In this document: piece after piece, positions 1-12,235 of the stretch
Numbering within the stretch: the first letter of the stretch is position 1
Layout of the letters: the number at the start of each line of letters is the position of its first letter
Assembly (NCBI GenBank): GCA_003439945.1
Contig: QVRM01005211.1
Coordinates: 226,001-290,000 of the forward strand
Length of the DNA: 64,000 nucleotides
From: Dermanyssus gallinae
Taxonomy: Eukaryota; Arthropoda; Arachnida; Mesostigmata; Dermanyssidae
Reading direction: 5' to 3'
Program-made: the position numbers and the translations under genes
Notes under the pieces: generated by a model
What the model was told of the DNA's origin: nothing
What the model saw: only the letters and a program-made list of their open reading frames with translations
The model's database searches: none

Positions 1-996
1 GAAGGGAAGGAAAACGTGGTCACAGCACTGGGTTCGCTCCGTCATCGTCTCGGTACGCGACTCGACGGTTCGCCGTCGCGTTCGGTGACGGTTCGTGGCG
101 ACGATGTAAACTCACGGCTGTGATCATTGGAAGCACCAGCAGCAGCAGGAAGTAATGAAAGAATGAAACAACCAACCAACCAACCAGCCAGCCAACGAAC
201 AAACAAACAAACGTAACAAAGGCGGGCCGGACAAACACACAAATCAACGAAAAAATAGAGAAAGGTCCACGCCCCAACAAAAGAACGGAAACGAACGGAG
301 ACCGCCTGTAGACAGTGGACAGGCAGGTAACCGCCACGTGAGGCGTGTCAGCATGCAAGTGTCACCGACATCATACTAAGCCCATTATCAGATAGGCAAA
401 CCCTCAACTAGGCAAATAGAGCCGCCAAACGGTCAATAGCAAACAGTTCCTTGTTCGCTCGGCAGCGGAACTATATCATCATCAGCATCATCATGGGTAT
501 CATCATCATCGTCACTATCATCAGTAGTACTATCATCATCATTATCGTCACGTAGAAGTGCGGAACAAAGACGTAACGTGGCCTTCTGTCGTCTGATAGT
601 TATCTGTTCCCTCTTTTCCTGTCTCGCTCCTTGGCTGCCGCGTTTCGTCTCCCAGACAGTCTATTCCCGTTATCTATCTGCTTTGGCTTGCAATTGCCTT
701 GCGTGGTCGTCGTCGCCATCGTCATCGACGCTGGTTATCATTGTCGTTACTGTCGTTGCCGTACTCGCCGCCACGACCACTTCGGTAACTTCATCACGGT
801 TTACCAGCGCTGCGCTGCTGCTGCTAGAACAACAACGACATCCATATTAACACAGTAACAACACCCATACCAACAACAACAAGAACCTTTTTGACAACAG
901 CATCAACAAACATACTAACAGCCGCAACAACAACTGTACCAACAACATCAATAATTCTAACAACGACAACAACCTTTCCAACAAAAGCCACAACAA

Positions 997-998
<2 letters not shown>
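1..998. other. Low-complexity non-genic stretch
   Basis: No gene is recognised. The stretch holds degenerate ATC/CAT triplets near 475-550 and CAA/CAN-rich sequence from about 835 up to the TA tract. The short open frames here are products of biased triplets and have no domain signature. Confidence 0.6.

Positions 999-1059
<61 letters not shown>
999..1059. repeat. (TA)n microsatellite, about 61 bp
   Basis: Uninterrupted alternating TA that directly follows a CAA-rich stretch. Confidence 0.95.
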
Positions 1060-1060
<1 letters not shown>

Positions 1061-1463
1061 CAACGTGTACGCTAGTACTAATAACTTGCAAAAATAATTT
1101 AAATAATTTAAATAAGAGTATGAAGAAACGGTAACCTGCTAGTTCTGTTTCATAAACAACAAAAGTTTATAAATAGTCTGCTTAAAATGAATCTCAATGA
1201 TTCTGGGCAGCTACCTTTAAACACTTTTGTCAAATGTGGTTAAAAACGTTGCATATCTGGGAAACGTTAGAAGATAACCTAGACATGCTGGCTCGCCGTG
1301 TAGGTTTACGTGACCATTTCGGGTGTTTTGAACTATTAAAATCAAAGTTGATCCATACATTGAGTAAGCCAGCAGCCTTAATGGTACATCAGTACAGTTA
1401 AAAAAGAACGTAACACTGTTTTCGTGTTTACTCCATCGTTAAACTTAGCTTTGCATTGTTGTT

Positions 1464-1476
1464 ATACCCATTGGCC
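1464..1476. repeat. Left target-site duplication of SINE
   Basis: The 13-mer ATACCCATTGGCC is repeated exactly at 1653-1665. The two copies bracket the tRNA-like element. Confidence 0.85.
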
Positions 1477-1652
1477 GTCGAGCCCGGTGGCGTGGTGGCA
1501 TGCGTCTGCGCCTCGCAACCGGAGGAGATACATAGGTGCGCGGGTTCGAGCCCCACCGTTGCACATTTGTATTTATGGGGGTCCGTCTATGAAGCAATGC
1601 GAAAAGCAGTCCCATAGACGTTAAATCTTGGCTAAGAGTCAGCCCCGAAAGG
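1477..1652 (+). mobile_element. tRNA-derived SINE, 176 bp, with intact target-site duplication
   Basis: The head carries an RNA polymerase III A box (TGGCGTGGTGG, 1488-1498) and a B box (GGTTCGAGCCC, 1543-1553), about 45 bp apart as in a tRNA. A tRNA-unrelated body follows, containing a hairpin (CGTCTATG at 1584-1591 against CATAGACG at 1613-1620). Exact 13-bp direct repeats flank the element (1464-1476 and 1653-1665). There is no poly(A) tail; the 3' end is a GGCTAAGAGTC...CGAAAGG segment. Mobilisation would depend on a partner LINE reverse transcriptase, which is known for SINEs generally; the partner is not identified here. The exact duplication suggests a relatively young insertion. Confidence 0.82.
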
Positions 1653-1665
1653 ATACCCATTGGCC
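1653..1665. repeat. Right target-site duplication of SINE
   Basis: Exact copy of the 13-mer at 1464-1476; it defines the 3' boundary of the SINE. Confidence 0.85.
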
Positions 1666-3788
1666 AAAAATATTCTTCCTTGGATAAGCTGAATTCATTC
1701 CTTGCCTTAAGCGTAATATTTAAAATATAAATATTGTTTTCTGTATTTATATTTATTTTACTTTATGTGCGTCTAGTACTTCAAATTATTAGGCTTTAAT
1801 AGGCGTTTTAACAGCAAAATGAACCAAAAAAGTAAAAACACCATAAGTTAAGCCAAGCACGTCTTCGGCAAAGCAGCCGGCAGGCATATTTTGCCTTCAT
1901 AATAATGTAACTAGGGAAGACATACGTTAATGTTTACGACTAAAAACGACTGATCGAACTGCCATGGCAGAGTTTCGTCCATTGGTTTAAATATTTCCAT
2001 AACGCGTATCTTACAAAGAAACTACAGAACGTTAAGAGCCAACATCTCTTTTTATTTTTCGTATATTACATTATGTTTGTGGGACACATATTACAAGACA
2101 TTAGCTAAGCCAGTGTGCCTAGCGGGTTAAGAGTATTAAGTCTTAAGAACGTTAAGAGTATTAAGTCTGTCAGTGCAATACGCAATGCTAATGTAACACG
2201 TGGCTCGGTGTTAAGGTCAACATGATTAAAATTATGTTTAACCAATAATTTAATTCTATTTAACATAATTTCTTTGCCTACCTCGTTTATGTATATATAT
2301 ATATATATATATATGCACTTCCTCGTTGCAAGCAACCTAAATAAAATAGATTAAGTGAAAGTCTACAGTTTGAAATGGGTATCGGAATTCACTAACAAAG
2401 CGTGTGTCTAGAACTATCGGTCTTAAAATGTGCCTTGAATGAATCCTTTGTAATTGAAACATAAAATGGAATATAATATCCGCATGTACACAAATCATAA
2501 AAGGGGGTAAGTAACAGCATGTACACAATATATTCTGTTTGCACAAATTTGCTTCACCGCTTTTGGTCGACTCACACAGGCCCCTAGAGAGTATAGAAGG
2601 AAGCCCAGGCTCGTTTCTGAGAAGTAGTTGTTACGAAGCAAGCAACTGTTCTGAAAATTATATTGGATGAAAGCACATAATTAAATGCGCCGGAACCGAA
2701 GCGTCGTCACTGCGGGCACGCGTTGATCATATATGCTCAGTTTAATATTGTACACAGTGTACACATTACGGCAAAGTGAGATTTAGTTTATACTTAATGA
2801 CTTTAAATCGACTCGTTTTTGTGACTCAGAAAGTTATACAACCTTCATCATTCGACGATTTTAGGATGCGAGCATTTCAATATTCCAGCACGAAGGCACC
2901 CGGTGCTGGCGTCATAGTATGTGCCTGGCCATGGGCGCGCCCTGCGTCGGCAGCCAACAACGTATTTGTCTATTGCGCGTATTAGCGCGCGAATCAGGGC
3001 TGCTGAGATTAACTTCTAACGCAAAACAAAGCAACTTGGCATTGGAGGCCATTTTAAAGGCAGCTGTGTTTAAGAAGTACAGACAAAAACGCCGGGAAGC
3101 CTTAGAACTCCAGCGTCTCCGATCCCCAGATAGTTGCTGATTGTAAGGCGCTCCATTACCGAAATAGAGTAACCAGTTCAAGAGACTACTTATGGCGAGT
3201 AAGCGTCGGTATGATTAGCAGATGGAACTTCGTATGCGTGACAGAGCAGAGCGCGAGTCCGATGTCTGCATTCTTCACCGGTAGAACAAAAGCATGCACA
3301 GCATGACAAAGCAGCAGTTGCAGTGGCCTCAACTGCTCTTCAGCTCGATGCAAACGCCCCCGCACCAGATTCAGTTATACAGAAATCGCTCACTGTGGAG
3401 CAACACGATATGAATTCGTCGTTTACGGTGGAATTTGTGATGCAGATTTTGCGCGGGCTACTCAAGAAGAAGAGGTCCTTATGGGATCTATTACGAACAT
3501 TAAGTTGAGTGCCCGATGTTTTAGCAGGAAATCTATGTAATCTGCTTAACTAGATACTCAGCCTGGAACAAACCTACCCTGCTACTCAAAAGTAAAAACG
3601 TTAGAAATAGCCCCCCGTCACTTAATAGTCGATTCGTTCCAATTTAAGACAGAGTGCTTAAGGCCGCCTTAAAGTAAAGATAAGGGGCGAGGGCACCTTG
3701 CAGCTGAGCCAAACTTAGGGAACCCTTAAAGGGACCCTTTTTTAAGATGCCTGGCGAATTTCCTTACTAATTGCAAACCTAACTCGCC
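1666..3788. other. Non-genic stretch
   Basis: No recognisable gene. It contains a short (TA)n tract at about 2292-2314 and otherwise unique-looking AT-rich sequence. Frames at about 2776-3140 show no family signature. Confidence 0.5.
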
Positions 3789-3985
3789 ATGTGCGGGAGG
3801 AGTTTAGCCATGTGTGCGGATGACAGTGCCATTCGTCGAATTATCGGTGACGTAGAAGCTTACCATCATCGTAAGGGCCTGCAAGTAAATTTGCGGAAGA
3901 CGAGCGCCGTTAAGTTTTGCCGTGGGGGGGGGGCTAAGACTACACTATATGGAAACTACCTTTATCCACCACATTGGCGATTTAC
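3789..3985 (+). pseudogene. LINE reverse-transcriptase fragment (palm, ADD motif)
   Basis: A short frame of about 66 codons reads C-ADD-S..., followed by a block resembling GLQVN..KTS..KF, the arrangement after motif C of non-LTR reverse transcriptases (A-D-D, then GL-x-VN-xx-KT). Its upstream fingers and palm and its downstream thumb are absent. A G9 run at about 3925-3933 lies inside. This is a decayed, truncated relic that cannot encode an enzyme. The clade is undetermined. Confidence 0.6.
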
Positions 3986-4304
3986 ATAGTCATGAGGCAT
4001 GATTTTGCCCAGCTAGAAAGATGACTTACAACATATGTATATGAAGGATGCCCTGTATTTATCGCGGGCGGCAATAAACCGCTTTGTGTACCTGCTAGTT
4101 GGTTGCGGACCGACCGTCCAAACAATCAGAGTCAGACTTAGGTCATCTAATACAGGACCATTTTATTACTATTATATATTACTATCATTTTTTATTTTCG
4201 ACCCAAGGATTTCACATACTTCTGTCTTCACATACTGCTGAAAATCCGAAACAAAAATTGCGTATTAAGTCACTAGTAACAAAGGAAATGCTTAGATTGT
4301 TAAG

Positions 4305-4307
<3 letters not shown>

Positions 4308-4339
<32 letters not shown>
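4308..4339. repeat. (TA)n microsatellite, about 32 bp
   Basis: Alternating TA immediately downstream of the decayed C-terminal end of the minus-strand mariner relic. Confidence 0.9.
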
Positions 4340-4342
<3 letters not shown>

Positions 4343-4382
4343 GTGTGACACACGGTTTCACAAGCCAAAGGATTCCCCGTTC

Positions 4383-4960
4383 TCAGAATTTTCGTAGCTG
4401 TGATAAATCCCAGTCCTCCAACGTGCCGTTTATTTTGTCTTCTGAGTTAAAGCGCCTATTTTTGATAATTTTTAGCGGACCAACCTGATGAATGTCGCAT
4501 GGCAGTTGCTCAAGCTGCTCCCACTTGAACTTGGTCAGTAAACCTTGCTTAATCCTAAAGACGTGTCGACGCCCATTATCGTAGAGCAGAACCACTTCCT
4601 TCATGAGCAGCCCAGATTATTTGTTCTTGATGTAGCTGTATAATAACTAAGCTAAGAAGAGCTCTTAGTACACGTCACTGTTAATGTTGACGACACATGC
4701 TTGCATTGCATGCTGTCCCTCTTTGTCTCCAGCTTGAAGCGTTGGCACTAACTGTCGTGGCTTGTGACGATCCGCTCCAAAGACGGGGGTCCTTCATGAA
4801 ACCAAAACGGGTGTCGCAGTTCTAGCCCCATACGCACTTCATTTTGCGGAAGCACAGACACCCGCCCACGCATGCGCACAACACTTCAGACACTTCATTC
4901 GCGTCTCCAGATGACTCACTACGTTACCCAAACACGACATCTTAAAATTTCAACCGCTTT
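4383..4960 (-). pseudogene. Decayed mariner transposase (C-terminal part)
   Basis: The minus-strand frame at 4604-4383 carries a degraded mariner catalytic block: VVLLYDNGRRH corresponds to the second catalytic Asp region (usually L-x-D-N-A-R-P-H), followed by FKWEQLEQLP and RRFNSEDK. The family's third catalytic region (usually S-P-D-L-A-P) is destroyed. Upstream sequence to about 4960 shows more mariner-like pieces in shifted frames with stops. This is an old inactive relic with no terminal inverted repeats found. It is clearly not the same copy or age as the mariner at 22.8 kb. Confidence 0.65.
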
Positions 4961-6090
4961 TGTTATTACGACGTGTTGTACTTTTTTATTTGAACACTCC
5001 TATGTATAAGCAGAGAGGCAACTTGCAATTGACGATCAATTAAACTCCTACCTGACGAGGTTAACAATACACAAACTCTTGGTGCCGCATTATTTTGGGA
5101 ATATTTAACTTGTATTGTCACATTTATCTAAAGATGATGTAACGCTTGTACTGGGTACAACCAAGAATAATAGAGCTTTCGTGAAGTTTCACCGATTGCA
5201 CATTCGGAATAGGCATATGTGCCTGAACAGTGCGATGGCTCATTGTTGTCGTTTGGGATAGCATCTCTCCCAACAACAACAACAACAACAACGTAGATGT
5301 GTGCCTTCGTCAATTCGTGTAGAACAACAAGATACGGATATGATTCGATAATGATCGTCGGAGCAGAACTAGTAGTTAGATTGGGGATTATTCTAATCAG
5401 CTACATAGAAAGATAGATAGCTAGTGGTGGTGGTGGTGGTAATAATAATAATAGGAGTAGTAGTAGTAGTAGTGTGGAAGTGCGTGTGGTAGCAGAAGTG
5501 GCAGTTGCCGTAGTTGGCGTAGTAGCTTCATAAGAGAAGTATTAGGAGCCGATAGCAGCAGAAGAAGAAGCGGTAGTAACTGAAATAGCTAATATTCGCC
5601 AACATAATGATAATAATAGTATAGTAGCAGTAAGAGTTGTAGCACTAGTAGAAGTGGTAGTTGTTGTAATAGGAGTAATCGTAGTAGAAGTCATTAACTA
5701 GTAATAGTTACACCAGTTGTCATGGCTGTAGTAGTCGTAGTCATCGTAGTTGAACTACCAGTGAACATGGCTGCTGTGAAATTATTTGCACTAGTCCGTG
5801 CTGCTGCTGCCCTTGCCGTAGTAGCAGTAAATAGAGCTGTGCTCTAGTCATCCCATGATTGCAGTAGTAGGTGATTCATGATGATTGGCGACGACAGCAA
5901 ATCGTCAACGATCACCATCCGCTATCATCATAACTTGACAACCAATCCATCTTTGACATTTTGACTTTGAAGTAAATTGACAGATGGGCGGGAGACCAAA
6001 GAACATGTTCGATTATGACCAGCAGGATGATACAACAACGATAACGCCGGATCTCGCTAATGTCCATATTGATCGGGATAATGACCAGCC
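4961..6090. other. Triplet-rich low-complexity stretch
   Basis: Contains (CAA)n at about 5274-5292 and a long degenerate GTA/GTG/AGT-rich tract from about 5420 to 5860. No gene is recognised. Confidence 0.6.
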
Positions 6091-6835
6091 GGCCAGCCGC
6101 CCATTCGTATACCCAGCGGCCCATTCGTACACCCAGCCGCCTATTCGTACACCTAGCCGCCCATTTGTACACCCAGCCGCCCATTCATACACCCAGCCGC
6201 CTATTCATACACCCAGCCGCCCATTTGTATACCCAGCTGCCCATTCGTAAACCCAGCCGCCCATTCGTACACCCAGCCGCTCATTCGTACAGCCAGCCGC
6301 CCATTCGTTCACCCAGCCGCCTATTCGTACACCCAGTCGCCTATTCGTACACCCAGCCGCCTATTCGTACACTTAGCCGCCTATTCGTATACCCAGCCGC
6401 CCATTACCAGCCGCCCATTCGTACACCCAGCCGCCCATTCGTACACCCAGCCGCCCATTCGTACACCCAGCCGCCCATTCGTACACCCAGCCGCCCATTC
6501 GTACACCCAGCCGCCCATTCGTACACCCAGCCGCCCACTTCGTACACCCAGCCGCCCATTCGTACACCCAGCCGCCCATTCGTACCCCGCCACTCGTACA
6601 CCCAGCCGCCCATTCGTACACCCAGCCGCCCATTCGTACACCCAGCCGCCCATTCGTACACCCAGCCGCCCATTCGTACACCCAGCCGCCCATTCGTACA
6701 CCCAGCCGCCCATTCGTACACCCAGCCGCCCACTCGTACACCCAGCCGCCCACTCGTACACCCAGCCGCCCACTCGTACAACCAACTTCCCATTCGTACA
6801 CCCAGCCGCCCACCTGCACACCCGGCCGCACACCC
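6091..6835. repeat. 20-bp minisatellite, about 37 units
   Basis: The unit CCCATTCGTACACCCAGCCG is repeated about 37 times. The array is nearly perfect from about 6410 to 6720 and more diverged at both edges. Indels near 6400, 6537 and 6585 shift the phase. Because 20 is not a multiple of 3, each reading frame cycles through a 60-bp (20-residue) super-repeat. The consensus has no stop in several frames on both strands, so long apparent proteins arise (for example 6060-6869 plus and 6960-6373 minus) without evidence of selection for coding. Confidence 0.95.
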
Positions 6836-7472
6836 AGTGTTGTTGCTGCGCCTATTGCGGCGGTGTTAGTACGGTTTTTGTTGTTGTTGTTGTTTGATCG
6901 AATTCGTATGACTGCTATTGTAGTTGTTTTTATTGGTATTCTTATTTTTGTTATTATCATTGCCGCTGCCGTTGTTTTTGGTGTTCTTGTTGTTGTCGTT
7001 GTTGTGATTGCTACCGTTGTTGTTATAATGTTTTTTTTGCTGTTGCTAGAACAGTTACTGCTGTTGATGTTGTTTTTGCTGCTTCACATTCCTCATCTTC
7101 CGAAGACGTCTGCCTTTGGCTGGCCGTTCTGCCCGTTGTGGATTTTCTTGTCAGTTTAGAACGCCGCTGAAACAACCGTCGCCTTCTTGCCGACTGTTTA
7201 CCTACAAACAACTGACAGGTCTCGCATCATCTACCGACAGACCAGACCAATCAATAAAAAATCGTCCGCCGGTAAAAAGGGTTACACTATTAGCGCCGCA
7301 TGCCCTGTTTCTCACCGCGACCGCGTTTACGCCCAAAAACAATCTCACTGATCCCGACTATCATTGCAGCTGTATATATATATACTATCTACGAATATAT
7401 ACATACATGCTGCATATATAACGTCTCTATTGGATATATATATATATATATATATAGGATCATTCATGTTGT
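6836..7472. other. GTT-rich low-complexity stretch
   Basis: A degenerate GTT/TTG-rich run (6870-7080) is followed by unique sequence and a (TA)n tract at about 7434-7456. No gene is recognised. Confidence 0.55.
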
Positions 7473-8465
7473 TAAGTACTTCTTTCGAAGTTTGATAGAA
7501 CTCGGCAAGAAAATTATTTTTTTCCTTTGGAGAGAGGACGCGGAAACGTTTTGTTTAGAAGTGAGGATGAAATTTATAAAAGTCGTTATTCTGCTTTTTT
7601 TTCCTACCTAGTTGTGCGAAATCTACGTTTGCGGGAGAACCAGTTAATTCATGAAGGAACCGATTACACCGGCGTGTTCGGAGGAAAATTCTGCACAACG
7701 GAAGACAATTCACTAGCTTGCGTGGCAAAAAGCGAATACACAGGTTGAGGAAAGTCATAAAAATCGATATGTTGTTATCTTTTACATTAACGCTTTTTCG
7801 TGAAAAATCGTAATTTTTTTCTGTTACGACCAAAAATGTATGTCCAAAAGACCACTCTCACGCAATAGCAAATTGAATGCCCACCACTTTCGTACCAAAG
7901 TGATGATGCTGCGTTACGTAGTTGTCACTAAGCTTTTTCGATAGCCATATCGAAAGCGAAGGCATGCATATTTGCATAGGGCGTATGAGAAAGTTAGGTA
8001 CATATTTTGAGGTTTGATAGAACTCAGCAAGAAAATAATTTTTCCTAGTGGAAGGAGGAAGCGGAAACATCTTGGCAATTTTTTACGGTTCTGAACATAA
8101 AAACTTGCACGTAAAACATAACAACTGTGACTGTCGAAAACGCTTAGTTACTTGACAACTACGTAACGCAGCACCATCAACTTGGTAGGAAAATGATGGG
8201 CATTATATTTGCTATTGCGTAAGAGTGGTCTTTTGGGCGTACATTTTTGGTCACAATCAAAAAAAATTTGCGATTTTTCATGAAAAAGCGTTAACGTAAA
8301 ATATCGATTTTTAATGACTTTCCTTAATCTGGGTATTCGCTTTTTGCAACGCGAGCTAGTGAAGTGTCTTCCGTTGTGCAGAATTTTCCTCTGAACACGC
8401 CGGTGTAATCGGTTCCTTCATTGGTTCTCCTGCAAACGTAGATTTCGCACAACTAAAGAAAATTT
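7473..8465. repeat. Foldback-type repeat: two inverted arms of about 310 bp plus a direct repeat
   Basis: The segment at about 7609-7927 recurs as its reverse complement at about 8150-8455, roughly 90 percent identical by eye. Landmarks are GTTGTGCGAAATCTACGTTT, ACCGATTACACCGGCGTGTT and TGCGTTACGTAGTTGTCA in both arms. A second element at about 7473-7556 (TTTGATAGAACTCGGCAAGA) recurs in direct orientation at about 7994-8075 inside the spacer. No target-site duplication or transposase was found. It may be two copies of one repeat unit joined head to head, or a non-autonomous foldback transposon. Confidence 0.8.
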
Positions 8466-11400
8466 CCAATATCTCAATTATGTATAATGAGATACGATGC
8501 AAATTTGACTCGATTCAGGATCCAAATCTACAGAAAAATTAATACCTTTGGTTAATACCGGAGAGGATCCACTTTAAATCATAATTAGTTAAATGGTTCT
8601 ATGTATTGTTGAAGAAACGCAGGTGGCAAGCACTAAACCGATATAAAATCTAACGTTACTGCGCTTTCTCTCTCTCCCTCCCCCTCTCTTTCTCTCTCTC
8701 TCTCTTTATATATATATATATTTCAAGATTCAAGATTCAAAACGTGGTTTATTATAGGAACTGCATAATACATGCTTTAGTTGTAATTGAAAAATATATA
8801 GATAATATTAAACAAAATATATTATAAATGGTTAACTCTCAGTCATGAACAGCCATAAAATAAGTCAATCATGAAGTATCACAAATCATAAACACAACAC
8901 AAATAGCATGTATGGTATACTAGTCCATATAACGGGCAAACGAGACACAAAGGCTTGCTGACTAGAATTTTTTGTGACTAATGGCCCTACATATATTGTG
9001 GCACGTCTCGACGTCCTACGAAACAAGGGAGTAAGGGGAAAAGAAACATCACAGAGAATAATATTCCGAGTGTTTTAAAAGCCCAGCGTGGCAACCTTCA
9101 GCAAGTAGAGTAGGTCGACCGGTAGGAAGTTGTGGACCTTACCTTTATGTATGGATATATATAGATATACATACATACATTAAGGTAAGTGTGTGGAATC
9201 AGGATAAACGAACTACCGTGGCTTTGCCGCAAATGAGCACAATACGGCTTAGGCGGTAATACACATACATCGATGTGCTAGGCTCGCGAGTTGGATCGCG
9301 GGCTCGTTTTACCTCCAACAATCGTATCGTCAGCATCATCACTACCACCATCATCTCCTTAGTTGATTCCTCCTTCTTGTCCTGGCAATGTTAGCCACGT
9401 CAAGCAAATATCGCTTATTTCATATCGTGCGGCGGGGGCGGTCAGTTGAGTAGCTGTTCAAACGTCGTCGTCGTTCGACGGAGAAAGTCGAGGGGCCTTA
9501 TTAAAGACGAGGGGCATATTCGATGCGAGTCCCGAAACAAGAAACCGACCACGTGGACGAAGTATTCGTTTCAATCAACTAAAAGCACGCGATAAATGGA
9601 CGACACCAGCTACCGTCTTCTCCCAGTCCGCGCTATCTCCGCCGTCGTTGGTCATACCCTCTTTCTCCCCCCCCCCCCCCCGATTGTTTCCGCCTCAATA
9701 TGTACATACACACATACATGTGTATATATCTAGTTCCACCTACGGTTACCATCGATACCACCCGTCTCGCTTGCTCGTTCGTCGTTTCTGTTTGTTTGTC
9801 TCCCACATACGGGTTCCAGCTCCCCCCCCCCGCGCACCGCGCCTAGACGTGGTAGTCGGTGGGTCGGCGTCCACTGCTCTCGATCATTCACGAGCTCTTT
9901 TCGGCTTGTTTGTGGGTATGTGTATGTATGCAGGCGTGCATATCCCGGCCTACAAGTTCGTCGCTGACACCTCTTGACCAGCGGCCTTAGACCAGACGAC
10001 CCCTTTGGCCGGGCCGCCCCTCCAATCGGAAGGCTCCTCCGGTCGACCTTTGCTGGCAATAAACGTTCAGTGGCAGTAATGGTGTGCTGGGGTACGTTCT
10101 TCACCTCCACATGCATTCTACTGTAGCTCGTAGTAGTAGTAGTAGAACTAGCAGTTCAACAACCACCAGCGGTACGGTTGGCTGTTGGCGTAGTCGTAAG
10201 GACGGCTGGGGGGGTCTAAGAATCTTGGTCATTCAGCCAGTCAATCAGTTAGTGAGTTAGACAACACGTCAGTCAGTCGAGACAAGCACTTACTCTCTGT
10301 GCCTAATTCTTCTTCGTGTTCTCTTTCTTTCTTCTGCTCTGCTTTCTTCTTCTTCTTCTTCTCGCCGCCACACCAAAAGGCCTTGCCCAAACAGATCGTC
10401 GACACGCTCGTCGTGAACGTCTTGTTAGCGACGCTGCCTCTTCTACGACTCTTGCTGCAGCAACTAGCGTTCGTGTTTTTTAGCCCTTATGTTCGGTATC
10501 CTTTATGGCTTGTTGCTATTGCTTCAGCATTTTTTAAACCTTTCTCTTGTTTTTTTTCTGTCTCCTCCTGTATTACCGCATTTGCGGTGTGCTGGCTTGG
10601 GCTGGCGGGCCGTTGGTCGGCCGGCTAGATGCAAGATGCAGGCCATACCCATTTGCAAACAGAAAAACTGCATTTTCTTACTCAGTACCTTTGAACAAAA
10701 CGGTTCTCCACCACTGTCACCACGACTAGCGTTGTCGTCTTCAAAGTCTTTGTCATAGTCCACAATTCCTGGGGCTTTGCCTTAGTCACAATTCCTTGAG
10801 CTGTTGTTGTTGTTGCAGTTGTCGCCGGGCTATCCGAGTCCGCGGACGAGAAAGAAGGCATGCGTGTGTCCGTGTGTGCTTGTGTATGCGTCTGTCAACG
10901 AGAACCAATGGCTGCTTGACTCGAAAGCTCGCTGGTTGGCGAAGCCAGTAATGTCAACTCCGCTAGCGAGGAGTCGACCCGAACAACTGGATTGACTACG
11001 AACGCTGTGCATAGGAGCAAGACCCGAATAAAAAAAAAACACGACCCAACGGCACACTGATGCCGGCAGATAGACAGACAATTGGCGGGCGGGTGTCTGT
11101 GTTTTCTCCTATTCGGTTTGTGCCTACGGTCCGGCGATTAGTCAACGCGAGCTGGAGATCCACCCCTAGTCGGCACGCAGCCTGACAGCTAGCTATACAC
11201 TGCTGACACGACCACAGCGGCGCCCACTACCACCAGTCTTTCTGCTGCTGCTGCTGCTTCTGCTGGCACGCGTATGCACTTTGCGTCGTGCCCGAGACAG
11301 CTAATGAAATTAGCGAGCACCAAAGTTAGAGCGTAATAGGAACCCGCTGCTTGCTTTTACTTCGTCTTGTCTACCTCGGCCTGCCTTTCTTTTCTATATG

Positions 11401-11489
11401 TCGCTTCCTCGTTCCTTCGTATGTATTTGACTCTGTATTATCGATCTACTATTCTGTCTCTTGTTTTCCCTTTACGTGCTTCTTTCTCC

Positions 11490-11492
<3 letters not shown>
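8466..11492. other. Non-genic stretch with CT/TA and GC-richer parts
   Basis: A CT-rich run (about 8664-8706) leads into short TA. GC-richer sequence with homopolymer C runs (about 9667-9682 and 9822-9831) and many CTT/GTT/CAG triplets fills 9.4-11.3 kb. A very weak tRNA-like pair of motifs lies near 9250-9310. The open frames here lack domain signatures; 5' untranslated exons are possible but not shown. Confidence 0.45.

Positions 11493-11536
<44 letters not shown>
11493..11536. repeat. (TA)n microsatellite, about 44 bp
   Basis: Alternating TA following a pyrimidine-rich CTTTCTCCTTC stretch. Confidence 0.93.
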
Positions 11537-11537
<1 letters not shown>

Positions 11538-12235
11538 CTCTATCTGGTTAAAGACTTTTCGGTCTCGACCAAAGCATTGGCGGTAGTGATGAAAATAAAT
11601 GAGAGACTTACGCACTAAACAACTAGTCTACGACATACAGCGAGATTATCGGACCCAGCTCAAGTCTTGATCAAACTATAGTCGTTCCGACCGCCCTTCT
11701 ACGCACATAGTATGTGTGATGACTTCGTTTTAACAGTGTGCACAAATAGAATGTTTTCACATTTCCTTACTGTCAGAAATATAGTTATACATATATAGGT
11801 TAATATTAGTTAAGTTTTTATTTCCTTACTTACTTACTTATACATATACAAGTTTATTATAAGAAGTGCTTTTGTTTATGTCCAAGCTTAAAGTCTCATG
11901 TTGCGCCATTGTCATCGTATGCATGTCCAGTATGGAACTTATAAATTTGGTAATTGTGAGTTATGAAAAAATCAACGCTTCTTCTATAGAGTTGGATGGG
12001 TAGTGTCAAGTTAAGGAACACCCCTTAAACTGCGGACCGTAACTAAGCCCTTTGTAGCAACAAAGTAGCAGATATTTGGCAGCTAACGGATCAGTAATTA
12101 TAAAATGTTTGATATCATGTTTCGAAATAGAGGGAATGACGAGTCAAAAAGAGTTTATCAATAAATGGCCAATACAGACAATAAATACCAAGGCATCACG
12201 CATGCATCAATGGATAATAGCTTGCTAGGTCGGAC
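11537..12235. other. Non-genic stretch
   Basis: AT-rich unique-looking sequence. It may hold the badly decayed N-terminal part of the mariner relic that follows, but no helix-turn-helix could be read. Confidence 0.4.

Noticed and set aside
480..560. A CRISPR-like or regulatory array of ATC repeats
   Set aside because: It is a degenerate trinucleotide microsatellite without spacers.
6060..6960. Long proteins on both strands across the minisatellite
   Set aside because: They are translations of a 20-bp tandem repeat that lacks stops in many frames; overlapping frames on both strands cannot all be coding, and no domain is present.
9240..9320. A SINE head with A- and B-box-like motifs
   Set aside because: The matches (GGCTTAGGCGG and GAGTTGGATCG) are weak and no element boundary or duplicate was found.
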